NCBI GenBank assembly: GCA_913058255.1
Contig: CAJXQU010000010.1
Span: 1 to 64,000, forward strand
Source: an uncultured Pseudomonadota bacterium
GTDB lineage: Bacteria; Pseudomonadota; Gammaproteobacteria; CAJXQU01
Direction of reading: 5' to 3'
DNA: 64,000 nucleotides
Shown: piece after piece, positions 37,986 through 47,517 of the stretch
How the letters are laid out: every line of letters starts with the position of its first letter
Position numbering within the stretch: the stretch's first letter is position 1
The notes under the pieces: model-generated
What the model was told of the DNA's origin: nothing
Seen by the model: the letters and a program-made list of their open reading frames with translations, nothing else
The model's database searches: none
Translations under genes and position numbers: made by a program

Positions 37986-40607
37986 TTAAACGAGGTTGGA
38001 TTCTAAAAAGTCTTGGGCGAAACGTTGCAATACACCACCAGCGGTATAAACATGGGCTTCTTCTGCGGTGTCTAAACGACAGGTTACCGGGATTTCAATC
38101 GACTCACCATTGCTTCGCGTCATGGCAACGGTCAGATCAGCGCGTGGTGCGATATCACCGATCACATCATACGTTTCTGTGCCATCGATGTTGTAAGTAT
38201 TGCGATCTTTGCCGGTTTTAAATTCCAGCGGCAGAACACCCATACCGACTAAGTTTGTTCGGTGAATTCGCTCAAAACCTTCCGCAACAATGGATTCTAC
38301 GCCAGCCAGACGTACGCCTTTAGCCGCCCAGTCTCGAGAAGAACCTTGGCCGTAGTCAGCGCCAGCAATAATGATCAGCGGTTGCTTGCGCGCCATGTAG
38401 GTTTCTATCGCTTCCCACATACGGCTTTCTTTACCTTCTGGTTCAATACGCGCTAGTGAACCTTGTTTAACTTCGCCGCGCTCGTCACGACACATTTCGT
38501 TGAGCAGTTTTGGATTTGCAAACGTTGCCCGCTGAGCGGTGAGATGATCGCCACGATGCGTCGCGTAGGAATTAAAATCTTCTTCCGGCAATCCCATTTT
38601 ATCGAGGTAAGCACCGGCGGCGCTTTCTAGCATAATCGCATTTGAAGGCGATAAGTGATCAGTCGTAATGTTGTCGCCCAAAACGGCCAGCGGACGCATA
38701 CCTTTCATGGAGCGTTCACCAGCAAGCGCACCTTCCCAATAGGGAGGACGACGGATATAGGTGCTTTGTGGACGCCAGTCGTAAAGTGGACTTTTAGACT
38801 TCTCAAACGAGCCCAGATCAAACATCGGTTGATAGATCGAATTAAACTGTTCTGGTTTCACGCATGCTGTAACAATCGCATCGATTTCTTCATCATTAGG
38901 CCAAATATCTTTTAGCGTGATCGGTTTGCCATCTTCGTCAGTCCCCAGCGCATCATTCTCTATATCAAAACGCATGGTGCCAGCGATGGCATAAGCGACG
39001 ACTAAGGGCGGTGATGCAAGAAAAGCTTGTTTTGCATAGGGGTGAATTCGACCATCGAAGTTACGATTGCCAGACAATACGGCCGTTGTATAAAGATCTC
39101 GCTCAACGACTTCTTGTTTAATCTTTGGATCAAGCGCGCCGCTCATGCCGTTACACGTGGTGCAGGCAAAGGCGACGATCCCGAAGCCGAGATTTTCCAG
39201 TTCAGATAATAGTCCTGCTTCTTCTAAATAAAGCTTCACAACTTTAGAGCCCGGCGCGAAAGATGATTTTACCCAAGGTTTACGCACTAAGCCTAGCTCA
39301 TTTGCCTTGCGAGCGATTAAGCCAGCAGCAACCATATTGCGTGGGTTACTGGTGTTGGTACATGAAGTGATCGCAGCGATGATCACTGCGCCATCGGGCA
39401 TTTTTCCGGCGGCTTCTTCAGCGAGAGCCTTGTCCAGATCAACAGCGATCCCACGAGACTCAAGATCAGCGGTTGGTAGTCGGCGATGCGGGTTAGAAGG
39501 CCCAGCCATGTTGCGGCAAACGGTCGACAGATCAAATGTCAGTACACGCTCGTATTCAACATCTTTCAGATCATCCGCCCAGAGTCCGGTGGTCTTCGCG
39601 TAGTTTTTCACCAGCGCGATTTGAGCTGGCTCACGTCCGGTGAGTTTCAGATAATCAATCGTTTGTTGATCGATATAAAACATGCCTGCCGAAGCGCCGT
39701 ATTCAGGTGTCATATTTGAGATAGTTGCGCGATCACCAATGGTTAATCCGGCAACACCTTCACCGAAAAATTCAAGATAAGCTGATACTACTTTCTCGTT
39801 GCGTAAAAATTCAGTAATCGCCAGCACGATGTCGGTTGCCGTAATGCCAGCTTGACGCTTTCCTAGAATCTCTACGCCGATAATATCCGGTAGACGCATC
39901 ATAGAAGGACGACCTAACATCACTGTTTCGGCCTCAAGCCCACCAATACCAATCGCAATAACGCCCAAGGCATCAACGTGAGGCGTATGACTGTCCGTGC
40001 CGACGCAGGTATCAGGGAAGGCGACGCGCTTTCCATTTTCGTCAGGACGCACTTGAATAACAGGTGACATTTTTTCAAGATTGATCTGATGCATAATGCC
40101 ATTACCGGCAGGGATTACATCGACATTTTCAAATGCAGTTTTCGTCCACTCGATAAAGTGAAAACGATCTTCATTACGACGATCTTCAATGACCCGATTT
40201 TTTTCAAATGCATCTGTCTCAAAACCAGCATGCTCAACGGCCAGCGAGTGGTCAACGATCAACTGAGTCGGAACGACAGGATTAACTTTCGAAGGATCAC
40301 CACCTTGACGAGCAATCGCATCACGCAAACCTGCCAGATCAACCAAAGCCGTTTGACCGAGAATGTCATGACAAACCACCCGCGCTGGATACCAAGGGAA
40401 ATCCAGATCACGTTTCCGATCAATCAGTTGCGTTAAGCTGTCGGTAAGCATTTTAGGATCACAGCGGCGAACTAATTGTTCGGCCAGCACGCGAGATGTG
40501 TAGGGTAGGCCAGCATAAGCACCGAGCTTAATCGCCTCAACCGCAGCGCGGCTATCGAAATAATCCAGATCAGAATTGTTTAGTGGTTTGCGGTAATTGC
40601 TATTCAT
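37986..40607 (-). CDS. acnD: Fe/S-dependent 2-methylisocitrate dehydratase AcnD
   Basis: Aconitase-superfamily enzyme of about 873 residues acting on 2-methylcitrate. The start MNSNYRKPL is taken rather than the TTG five codons earlier. Cluster cysteines are visible in AAITSCTNTSNPRN and FACTTCNGMSGALDP; the swivel domain has LGDNITTDHLSPSNAI and ADYGQGSSRDWAAKG. The N-terminal LDYFDSRAAVEAIK and the partner prpF favour AcnD over AcnA. prpB and prpC are absent here. Confidence 0.93.
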   Translation of the reverse strand: MNSNYRKPLNNSDLDYFDSRAAVEAIKLGAYAGLPYTSRVLAEQLVRRCDPKMLTDSLTQLIDRKRDLDFPWYPARVVCHDILGQTALVDLAGLRDAIARQGGDPSKVNPVVPTQLIVDHSLAVEHAGFETDAFEKNRVIEDRRNEDRFHFIEWTKTAFENVDVIPAGNGIMHQINLEKMSPVIQVRPDENGKRVAFPDTCVGTDSHTPHVDALGVIAIGIGGLEAETVMLGRPSMMRLPDIIGVEILGKRQAGITATDIVLAITEFLRNEKVVSAYLEFFGEGVAGLTIGDRATISNMTPEYGASAGMFYIDQQTIDYLKLTGREPAQIALVKNYAKTTGLWADDLKDVEYERVLTFDLSTVCRNMAGPSNPHRRLPTADLESRGIAVDLDKALAEEAAGKMPDGAVIIAAITSCTNTSNPRNMVAAGLIARKANELGLVRKPWVKSSFAPGSKVVKLYLEEAGLLSELENLGFGIVAFACTTCNGMSGALDPKIKQEVVERDLYTTAVLSGNRNFDGRIHPYAKQAFLASPPLVVAYAIAGTMRFDIENDALGTDEDGKPITLKDIWPNDEEIDAIVTACVKPEQFNSIYQPMFDLGSFEKSKSPLYDWRPQSTYIRRPPYWEGALAGERSMKGMRPLAVLGDNITTDHLSPSNAIMLESAAGAYLDKMGLPEEDFNSYATHRGDHLTAQRATFANPKLLNEMCRDERGEVKQGSLARIEPEGKESRMWEAIETYMARKQPLIIIAGADYGQGSSRDWAAKGVRLAGVESIVAEGFERIHRTNLVGMGVLPLEFKTGKDRNTYNIDGTETYDVIGDIAPRADLTVAMTRSNGESIEIPVTCRLDTAEEAHVYTAGGVLQRFAQDFLESNLV

Positions 40608-40964
40608 TTTATTCACTATCAAATGTTACTGCTTGGGCAGAGCGCGTTCAAGGTGCTTCTTCAGACTTAAACCGAGTTTTAATTTTTTAAATGGCGATCG
40701 CATAATCGAAAAACTAAACAATGAAGCTTCGATATTGACGACAATATAGTTATAAATATGCTGAATGTTGAGTTAAATTATTTTAACGTGATGTTATTTT
40801 TAATAATATTTGTTTTTCAACTACATGTTTTTAGTTGAAACGTTTAAAAGGAGATTGTGGCTACTCGTAAAAAGGATGATTTTTTACCATAAGTTGATCG
40901 CTTTTATTCTAGTAGCAATACAGGTCTGCTTGCTCTTCGTTGTCAAAAAAGGCGACAATAAAAA
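40608..40964. other. 357-bp gene-free region between acnD and alkB
   Basis: AT-rich intergenic stretch holding the divergent acnD and alkB promoters. I see no convincing ORF, structured RNA or repeat in it, and no clear Ada-type box before alkB. Confidence 0.5.
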
Positions 40965-41579
40965 ATGGATCTTTTCGAGTCATTAGACAACACTCCCAAA
41001 AACCTGTTGCCGCAGGATGGCATGGTTCAATATTATGGTGTCATCCTGCCTGTGCATGAGTCAGATCAGTATTTTGAAAAGCTGCTACACACGATCGAGT
41101 GGCGGCACGATGAAGCGATCATCATGGGTAAAAAAATCATCACCAAACGCAAAGTAGCGTGGTATGGCGACGACGCTTTTTCTTACACCTATTCGAATAT
41201 CACAAAAACCGCCTTGATCTGGACCGAAGCATTATTAAATCTAAAAAAAATAGTCGAAGAAACTAGCGGGGAGCGATACAATTCCTGTCTGTTGAACTTG
41301 TATCATGATGGTAATGAAGGCATGGCCTGGCACAGCGATGCAGAAAAAGATCTTAAAAAGCAGGGGACGATCGCATCACTCAGCTTCGGTGCGGAACGAA
41401 AGTTCGCTTTCAAACACAAGCAAAGCAAACAAACCATTTCACACCTGCTACAACATGGCAGTTTACTGATCATGAAAGGTACAACCCAAACTCACTGGTT
41501 ACATCGATTACCACCCACCAAAACAATCGATCAGCCACGAATTAACCTAACGTTTCGGATGATTGAAAAGAAGGGTTGA
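40965..41579 (+). CDS. alkB: AlkB-type 2-oxoglutarate/Fe(II) dioxygenase
   Basis: Oxidative demethylase repairing alkylated bases, 204 residues, nearer the ALKBH2-like bacterial group than E. coli AlkB. Iron ligands H-x-D in MAWHSDAEKDL and the distal His in QTHWLHRLPPT; the 2-oxoglutarate Arg is in RINLTFR. NSCLLNLYHDGNEG precedes the HxD as usual. Single gene facing tex. Relevant to a methylotroph exposed to methylating or formaldehyde stress, which is inference. Confidence 0.9.
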   Translation: MDLFESLDNTPKNLLPQDGMVQYYGVILPVHESDQYFEKLLHTIEWRHDEAIIMGKKIITKRKVAWYGDDAFSYTYSNITKTALIWTEALLNLKKIVEETSGERYNSCLLNLYHDGNEGMAWHSDAEKDLKKQGTIASLSFGAERKFAFKHKQSKQTISHLLQHGSLLIMKGTTQTHWLHRLPPTKTIDQPRINLTFRMIEKKG

Positions 41580-41691
41580 GGTATTTCTGAGAGTAGTTCA
41601 TTCGTTAAATGAAGTCAGATGGAGCCTGTCTGGTGTTTACAGTTTAGGAGCATGGCTGGATAGATAAGGATGAAACACAAAGCTCAAGCAT

Positions 41692-41713
41692 AAAAACTAC
41701 CCGGAGGTAGTTT
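41692..41713. terminator. Bidirectional terminator between alkB and tex
   Basis: The stem AAACTACC / GGTAGTTT with loop CGGA has T residues on the minus strand directly after it (GGTAGTTTTTATG) and a looser T-rich stretch on the plus strand. It lies between convergent alkB and tex. Confidence 0.65.
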
Positions 41714-41783
41714 CTTAATTTTTATTAGCATCTAATGGGTTTAAATTATCTTTATTTTTAATAAAGGGTTTAATTTAAAACAA

Positions 41784-44174
41784 TCAGCCTTTTTGTTTCG
41801 CCTTAGCAAACGCTGCTGCAAAGGCATTGTTTGCTAGCGGTTTATCTTGTGTTCGCTGTTTGGGTTGACTAGCGTTGCTACGATTATTTTTGCTCTGGCT
41901 CCTGTTCTCTCTGGGACGATCATTACTCTTTTCGGCTGCCTTGTCGCTGGCGCTATCGGTTAGTCGCATGCTAAGGCCGACACGCTTACGTTTCACATCC
42001 ACTTCCATAACTTTGACTTTTACGATCTGTCCTGTTTTGACGACTTCACGTGGATCTTTGACAAACTTATCTGCTAAGGCTGAAATATGAACCAACCCGT
42101 CTTGATGCACACCAATATCAACGAATGCGCCGAAGTTGGTGACATTAGTAATAACACCTTCCAAGATCATGTCTTCGGTTAAATCTTTTAATGACTCGAC
42201 ACCTTCTTTGAAGGTCGCTGTTTCGAATTGCGGGCGTGGATCGAGTCCGGGCTTTTCAAGTTCAGAAAGGATGTCGGTGACGGTGACGAGCCCCGTTTCA
42301 TCATTAACGAATTTATCCGCATTTGCACTTTTGAGTACCGCCTTGTTACCAACCAGCGTTTTAATATCGCACTCAAGTTGATCGGCAATATTTTGTACGA
42401 CAGGATAAGACTCTGGATGTACCGCTGAATTGTCTAGTGGATTGTCGCTTTGTCGAACGCGAAGGAAGCCTGCGCATTGCTCGAAAGTTTTTGCACCGAC
42501 ACCGCTGATGTCGTTTAAAGCTGCGCGGCTAGTGATAGCACCATTTGCGTCGCGTGACGCAACGATATTTTTAGCGACAGTACTACTAATGCCAGCAACG
42601 TATTTTAAGAGTTGGGCGGAGGCCGTGTTGATCTCTACGCCGACCGCATTTACACAATCCTCGATCACGGCATCCAGAGATTTTGATAAACGAAATTGGC
42701 TAACATCGTGTTGATATTGACCGACACCAATTGCTTTAGGCTCGATCTTAACCAACTCAGAAAGTGGATCTTGCAACCGTCGTGCGATCGAAATAGCACC
42801 CCGCACTGTCACGTCCAAATCTGGGAATTCTTCTGCGGCTAATTCAGATGCGCTGTAAACAGATGCTCCGGCTTCACTGACCATAATTTTGGTTAAGCCT
42901 AACTCGGGATATTGTTTCATTAGATCAGCCACGAGCAGATCCGTTTCACGTGAGGCCGTTCCATTACCAATCGCAACCAACTCAATTTTGTATTGCTTAG
43001 CAAATTTTGCCAGCACTTCGATTGACTGCGCCCATTGTTTCTTGGGCACATGCGGGTAGATTGTCGCCGTGTCGCGGTATTGTCCCGTGTTATCTATTAC
43101 CGCTATTTTCACACCGGTTCGTAAGCCTGGATCTAAACCTAAGGTCGCTCGCTGACCGGCTGGAGCGGCCAATAATAAATCTTGCAGGTTCTTTGCGAAG
43201 ACTTGGATAGCGTCTTCTTCCGCTCGTGAGCGTAAGTCGCTCATCAAGTCAGAAGTAATTTGTAAGTGTAGTTTTACTTGCCATGTCCAACGCACGACAT
43301 CTTTAATCCACAGGTTAATATTTTTTTCATTGCCTGAGGTTGCACTGGCACTAGTCACTGCTTTTGAAGAGTAGCAATCGATGTCATTGCGGGCTGCGAT
43401 CAATAGTTCGGCCGGGTGAACAGCTTGGCCCTCTGGCAAGATGAGATCTAACTTAGTAGATAAAATACCTTCTCGTTGTCCACGAAAAATAGCCAAGGCT
43501 CGATGCGAAGGAATTTGTTTGAATGCTTCACTGTATTCGAAGTAATCTTTGAACTTTTCACCTTCTGCCTGCTGACCTTCTATGACCGTACTGGCTAAGG
43601 CCGCTTCGTCGTTCATGCGTTGGCGCAAAGAGGCTAACAAGTCTGCATCTTCCGCAAAGCGTTCCATCAGAATAAATTTAGCACCGTCTAGTGCTTCTTT
43701 AACGATCGTGATTTTGTGCTCTTCATTGAAATATTCTGGTGCAAGAGTTTCTGGCACGACGCTTTCATCGTTGGCGACCGCTGCTGTAAACAAGCTGTCG
43801 GCTAACGGTTCTAGACCTGCTTCAATCGCTGCTTGCCCTTTGGTGCGACGTTTCGGTTTGTAGGGCAGGTATAAATCTTCCAATCGCGTTTTGGTATCAG
43901 CTTCATCAATTTGCTTTTTCAGCTCTGGCGTTAACTTTTCTTGCTGCTCGATAGATTTAAGAATAGTGGCGCGTCTATCCTCTAGATCACGAAAATACTG
44001 CAAACGCTCATTCAACACTCGCAACTGCTGGTCATCCAAACTATCGGTTGCTTCCTTACGATAGCGAGCAATAAACGGGACGGTTGAACCTTCGTCCAAT
44101 AGTTTAATAGCCGCATCAACTTGTTGAGGGCGTACAGAAAGTTCTTCGGCAATGGTATTCGTAATGTTGAGCAT
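41784..44174 (-). CDS. tex: Tex / YhgF-type RNA-binding transcription accessory protein
   Basis: About 796 residues from MLNITNTIAEEL; the track start 31 codons earlier adds sequence without family support and no ribosome site, though it cannot be excluded. N-terminal helical region VRPQQVDAAIKLLDEGSTVPFIARYRKEATDSLDD, YqgF-like nuclease fold (LGLDPGLRTGVKIAVID), helix-hairpin-helix, and an S1 domain (GVITNVTNFGAFVDIGVHQDGLVHIS) near the end, followed by a basic low-complexity tail. The tail is rich in N, R, S and Q. Confidence 0.93.
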   Translation of the reverse strand: MLNITNTIAEELSVRPQQVDAAIKLLDEGSTVPFIARYRKEATDSLDDQQLRVLNERLQYFRDLEDRRATILKSIEQQEKLTPELKKQIDEADTKTRLEDLYLPYKPKRRTKGQAAIEAGLEPLADSLFTAAVANDESVVPETLAPEYFNEEHKITIVKEALDGAKFILMERFAEDADLLASLRQRMNDEAALASTVIEGQQAEGEKFKDYFEYSEAFKQIPSHRALAIFRGQREGILSTKLDLILPEGQAVHPAELLIAARNDIDCYSSKAVTSASATSGNEKNINLWIKDVVRWTWQVKLHLQITSDLMSDLRSRAEEDAIQVFAKNLQDLLLAAPAGQRATLGLDPGLRTGVKIAVIDNTGQYRDTATIYPHVPKKQWAQSIEVLAKFAKQYKIELVAIGNGTASRETDLLVADLMKQYPELGLTKIMVSEAGASVYSASELAAEEFPDLDVTVRGAISIARRLQDPLSELVKIEPKAIGVGQYQHDVSQFRLSKSLDAVIEDCVNAVGVEINTASAQLLKYVAGISSTVAKNIVASRDANGAITSRAALNDISGVGAKTFEQCAGFLRVRQSDNPLDNSAVHPESYPVVQNIADQLECDIKTLVGNKAVLKSANADKFVNDETGLVTVTDILSELEKPGLDPRPQFETATFKEGVESLKDLTEDMILEGVITNVTNFGAFVDIGVHQDGLVHISALADKFVKDPREVVKTGQIVKVKVMEVDVKRKRVGLSMRLTDSASDKAAEKSNDRPRENRSQSKNNRSNASQPKQRTQDKPLANNAFAAAFAKAKQKG

Positions 44175-44594
44175 AAATTGTCGTTTGTCGTCCGGTTCTT
44201 GCTGCGTAAATTGAGAAATAACAGGTGCTGTATGAACTGTGGCACTGATATTTTTTAAGGTGTGCATTATGGAGGCTATTGAGGTTGTTCGGTAGTCTTG
44301 TACATTAGGACAAATTTTGCTTGGTTTGTAACTTTTCAGCTTAAAAGTCTTCTGTTCTTCTAATGTTACAAGGATTTATGCTAACCCCTAACTGATTGGG
44401 ACTTAATCAAACTGTGACAAATGTCAACCAAGACATCTTAGAAAATATGGAATGAATATATCGCTAGCTAACTGACGTGTTTGCTTATATCTTCTTCAGG
44501 TATTCCATATTAAATACCTGTCGAGTTCAAAGTTATTTTTGAAGTTCGTTATTAGTTTGATATAGATAAACTATAAATATAAGTTTCAGACATA

Positions 44595-44700
44595 AAAAAA
44601 CACCCGAATGACTAAGGTTAAAAGTACCGTTTGTTATATCAGCCTGTATTTTTGTAAGAATATCTTCTGTTGTTCTGTATAGGCTAAACGAACTGGTGGT
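44595..44700 (-). pseudogene. Remnant of a second tyrosine integrase
   Basis: Minus-strand translation gives YRTTEDILTKIQADITNGTFNL, clearly related to HKTAENILTRIQGDIASGVFNL in the N-terminal part of the island integrase at 46.6-46.7 kb. Only about 35 codons remain, with no start and no catalytic domain. It lies outside the present island and so marks an older insertion at the same locus. The nucleotide likeness is visible too (TGTAAGAATATCTTCTGTTG versus CGTAAGAATATTTTCAGCTG). The rest of the 44175-44813 gap shows nothing I recognise. Confidence 0.7.
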
Positions 44701-44813
44701 TATCATATTGTGAATATGATTGTGAAGTTAAGCTTTACGATCGGATGTTTCTTGACGAATTAGAAATTCCTGAATACCATTAAGTACCAATTATTGATAT
44801 CTTAGGTGGAGAT

Positions 44814-45053
44814 ATGTCTAAAAATACGAGTATGACTCTTGGAAAGCATTTCGATGGATTCATTGCGAACCAAGTTGAAGAAGGTCGATTTTCTTCAGCG
44901 AGTGAGGTTGTCCGTGCAGCCCTTCGCATGTTTGAAGACAATGAGCAAAAAATAGCGGCACTTAGACACCTGCTAGAAGAAGGTGAAAAGAGTGGTACAG
45001 CAGAATATAGCTATGAAAGTTTAATGAATGAACTTGATGATGAACTTGGTTAA
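44814..45053 (+). CDS. parD: ParD-family antitoxin
   Basis: 79 residues. Ribbon-helix-helix N-terminus typical of ParD (MTLGKHFDGFIANQVEEGRFSSASEVVRAALRMFE), then an acidic toxin-binding tail. The stop overlaps the parE start by one base (TAATG). It lies just outside the ssrA island, in a decayed integration region. Expected to autorepress with ParE. Confidence 0.92.
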   Translation: MSKNTSMTLGKHFDGFIANQVEEGRFSSASEVVRAALRMFEDNEQKIAALRHLLEEGEKSGTAEYSYESLMNELDDELG

Positions 45054-45355
45054 TGGGGAAGTTTACTTTAACGAATAAGGCTAAGTCTGATTTGAAATCT
45101 ATCGCAGCTTACACTCAAAGGAAGTGGGGGAAAGATCAACGTAGAGTATATGCTTTGCAGTTTGATGATGCATTTCATATGCTTTCAGATCAATCAAAAA
45201 TGGGTATTCAATGCGGTTATATCAAGGAAGGCTATCGAAAGTTTCCAATTAGCAGTCATATCGTTTTTTATCGAAATTTAAATCAAGAAAACATTGAGAT
45301 CGTTCGTATATTACATAAACGGATGGATGCTAAAGAACAATTGAAAAAAATATAG
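45053..45355 (+). CDS. parE: ParE-family toxin
   Basis: 100 residues of the RelE/ParE fold: FTLTNKAKSDLKSIAAYTQRKWGKDQRRVYA, the conserved GYRKFPISSHIVFYR, and IVRILHKRMD near the end. Family members poison DNA gyrase. Complete and in frame with its antitoxin, so presumably functional. Confidence 0.92.
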   Translation: MGKFTLTNKAKSDLKSIAAYTQRKWGKDQRRVYALQFDDAFHMLSDQSKMGIQCGYIKEGYRKFPISSHIVFYRNLNQENIEIVRILHKRMDAKEQLKKI

Positions 45356-45378
45356 AGGTAGCGATTACTAGTTATATG

Positions 45379-45537
45379 CTACGGTTTTTGATGCCATGAG
45401 ATATCGACTTTTCGATGTTGTGAAATACAGTCACGAAGATACAAACTAATTAGGCTTTGGTATGGCACATGGGAATCCTCTGCCATAGCTTTTAAGTATT
45501 CGATTACATCCTCATAACGGTGAGTATCTAATGAATC
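45379..45537 (-). pseudogene. C-terminal remnant of a BrnA/CopG-like antitoxin
   Basis: Frame reads YEDVIEYLKAMAEDSHVPYQ, then SLISLYLRDCISQHRK and VDISW before a stop. The VPYQ-L-I-x-LYLRDC pattern is that of BrnA/CopG-type antitoxins. A stop lies right before the first codon and there is no start, so it is a truncated end fragment of about 52 codons. It ends close to parE, tail to tail. No matching toxin gene is seen. Confidence 0.55.
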
Positions 45538-45556
45538 TCATAGAATATAGCAGGCA

Positions 45557-45584
45557 CAAAAAAGCCCGTTTTATAACGGGCTTT
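45557..45584 (-). terminator. Probable original ssrA terminator, displaced by the island
   Basis: A perfect 10-bp stem, AAAGCCCGTT / AACGGGCTTT, with T residues following on the minus strand. It lies 30 nt beyond the left att repeat, exactly where the ssrA terminator would be if the island were excised. Confidence 0.8.
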
Positions 45585-45613
45585 CAGGTGATATGGGTTC
45601 TTAATAAACCCTG

Positions 45614-45642
45614 ATTTGGTGGAGACGGCGGGAATCGAACCC
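45614..45642. repeat. Left attachment repeat of the ssrA island
   Basis: The 29 bp ATTTGGTGGAGACGGCGGGA.. identical to the ssrA 3' end at 52033-52061. Identity then weakens: CACGCCCG here against CGCGTCCG in ssrA. It is 19 nt from the integrase stop. Confidence 0.95.
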
Positions 45643-45660
45643 ACGCCCGTTTTATTAAAA

Positions 45661-46812
45661 TCAATCACTTGTGTCACCCTTGTGGCTGTCCTGTGCCCAA
45701 AGAGAACTGATTTTATTCTGGTTTGAGGTGTTTACATCAGGTAACCAGCGACCATATACCTTTCTGATCATGCCCCAATCTTTGTGTCCCATCTGGCTTG
45801 CAACCCACATAGGATCAGCACCAGCAGATAGAACCATTGACGCAAAAGTGTGGCGTGTACTGTATGGCTTTCTGTATTTTACACTAGCTTTCTTAAGCGC
45901 GGGAATCCATGCGGTTTTACGAAGTGGGCCATCATGCTTCCATGGTTGTTCCGTATCAGGATTTAGAAATATATGACCTTCGTTCTCGGTGTACTGAACT
46001 TGTTCTTTTAATGCATGCAGAGCAGGGGGTAATAATTCTAATTGTCTGATACTGGAGGTTGTCTTAGGGCGATCTTTTTCACCTGTTCTAGTTCTAACAT
46101 GTCGAATGAATGCAAATCCGTTTTCTAGATTTATGTCTTCCCATTGGAGAGCGATTAATTCTGATGTTCTTAAACCTGTCCAGAAAGCGAACTCGAAAAT
46201 ATTACGAACTTGACCTTCACAAGCATTAAGGATCGATTCTAGCTCTTCTCTTGTGAATGGCTCAGGTTCAGCTTGTCTTAGAGGAAGGTGCTTAATTCTA
46301 TCAAGTGGATTTTTATCAATTAACTCATCTTGGTAGGCTTCTGAAAATATAGCTCTAAGAGGAATTAGAACATTATTGATTCGCTTATTTGATATAAGTA
46401 AATCATCTTTCCAGTTGTGAATATCGGAAGTTGTTAGTTCTGATAGTCTCAATTCACCAAAGGCTGGTATCAGGTGAGAGTTGATAGCACTTTTATAATC
46501 CTTGTGGGTCGAGGCTTCGCAGTCTCTATACCTTCTATCTAACCAAGTAAGCAAAGATTCAGAAATAGTAATCCCTGAACCATCCCGAAACTTATTGGCT
46601 CGTGGATGATTAGGGAAGTGGTCGTGTAGGTTAAAAACACCACTTGCGATATCTCCCTGTATTCTCGTAAGAATATTTTCAGCTGTTTTATGGTGTGCTT
46701 TTTTACTAGCTGAGAGTGCAGGAATAGTAGCTCTGAACCTCTCATTGTTGTAATAGAAACCGACAATAAAACTATCTCCGCGAACTGTTAAGCTCCCTTT
46801 CCTAGTAGCCAT
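45661..46812 (-). CDS. int: Island tyrosine integrase
   Basis: 383 residues. N-terminal arm-binding domain (RKGSLTVRGDSFIVGFYYNN), SAM-like core-binding region in the middle and a catalytic domain with Arg in FWTGLRTSELIALQWE, H-x-x-R in YSTRHTFASMVLSAG and a Tyr in VYGRWLPD. All catalytic residues are present. The stop is 19 nt from attL; the start overlaps the excisionase gene by 25 nt. Directs insertion into ssrA. Confidence 0.95.
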   Translation of the reverse strand: MATRKGSLTVRGDSFIVGFYYNNERFRATIPALSASKKAHHKTAENILTRIQGDIASGVFNLHDHFPNHPRANKFRDGSGITISESLLTWLDRRYRDCEASTHKDYKSAINSHLIPAFGELRLSELTTSDIHNWKDDLLISNKRINNVLIPLRAIFSEAYQDELIDKNPLDRIKHLPLRQAEPEPFTREELESILNACEGQVRNIFEFAFWTGLRTSELIALQWEDINLENGFAFIRHVRTRTGEKDRPKTTSSIRQLELLPPALHALKEQVQYTENEGHIFLNPDTEQPWKHDGPLRKTAWIPALKKASVKYRKPYSTRHTFASMVLSAGADPMWVASQMGHKDWGMIRKVYGRWLPDVNTSNQNKISSLWAQDSHKGDTSD

Positions 46813-46967
46813 TGCTCAACCTCCTTTGGATTACAGAAGAGACGACCATTAGGAGCTTTTATCCAGTGTTTATCTTTTTGCCAAACTCCTTTTTTTAGGT
46901 TTGCTCGAATAGCATCTTCTGAGATTCCAGAAATTTCGGAGAATTTTTTAAGTGTTAGCCATTCCAT
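46788..46967 (-). CDS. xis: Excisionase-like DNA-binding protein
   Basis: 59 residues from MEWLTLKKFSEISGISEDAI, chosen because GGGAG lies 8 nt upstream; the track start (GTG) is three codons earlier. Winged-helix pattern of phage excisionases (DUF1233-like): WLTLKKFSE, KKGVWQKDKHWIKAPNGRL, VEQWL. Overlaps int by 25 nt, the usual xis-int arrangement. Sets direction of recombination. Confidence 0.85.
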   Translation of the reverse strand: MEWLTLKKFSEISGISEDAIRANLKKGVWQKDKHWIKAPNGRLFCNPKEVEQWLLGKGA

Positions 46968-47014
46968 AATAAGCACTCCCTGTGCATGTGGTGGTGAAGT
47001 TGAGAGTCTGTATC

Positions 47015-47431
47015 TTAATCATCCGTGTGCGGAATGTCAACTTCATCATCTGCGTCAGGTGTACGACCGGGAATTTTACCTGTAGCAACTTTCCAAAAAC
47101 CTCCAGCAGCATCAGCAATGCGTATACCTACAGACTTTTCTGCAAGAGGTCCACGGTCTGGGCAAATATTTTTAAATTTAACATCAAGGATTTTTTCGTA
47201 TTTGGAATATGCATTAGAACCATGAATAATTCGCAACACTTTCCAGCCGTAAAGCTGACCAACATACATTGCACCGATAGCTGTTTCTAGTGAAGGGAGC
47301 TGACCTTTAAAGTCGATCGAAGCTTTTTTTGCTATTTCCTCCAGCTCATTAGAAAAAGAGACTTTGTCCATATTTTCTTGTTGTAGAGTTTTACGGGCTT
47401 TTTTACGTTCTGCTTTGTTTTGTTTTGTCAT
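47015..47431 (-). CDS. Island protein of unknown function
   Basis: 138 residues. Basic N-terminal helix (NKAERKKARKTLQQEN), a central ordered part (AIGAMYVGQLYGWKVLRIIHG) and an acidic C-terminus (DADDEVDIPHTDD). No family recognised. It lies between xis and the methyltransferase on the same strand, with a poly-K/R start that suggests nucleic-acid contact, which is inference. Confidence 0.65.
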   Translation of the reverse strand: MTKQNKAERKKARKTLQQENMDKVSFSNELEEIAKKASIDFKGQLPSLETAIGAMYVGQLYGWKVLRIIHGSNAYSKYEKILDVKFKNICPDRGPLAEKSVGIRIADAAGGFWKVATGKIPGRTPDADDEVDIPHTDD

Positions 47432-47517
47432 GGCAGTTTTCTTATAGTGAATACTATATTCATCATACTAGACGTGAAGGCTTGTATAAACTTCCTTTAA
47501 TTCTGTCAGAACAATAG

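Noticed and set aside
37290-39719. Multiple plus-strand ORFs opposite prpF and acnD
   Set aside because: Shadows of two well-supported genes in other frames.
45614-45660. Possible tRNA gene at the left att site (GAATCGAACCC on the plus strand)
   Set aside because: Only the T-arm and acceptor end are present and they copy the ssrA 3' end; no anticodon arm, so it is an att repeat.
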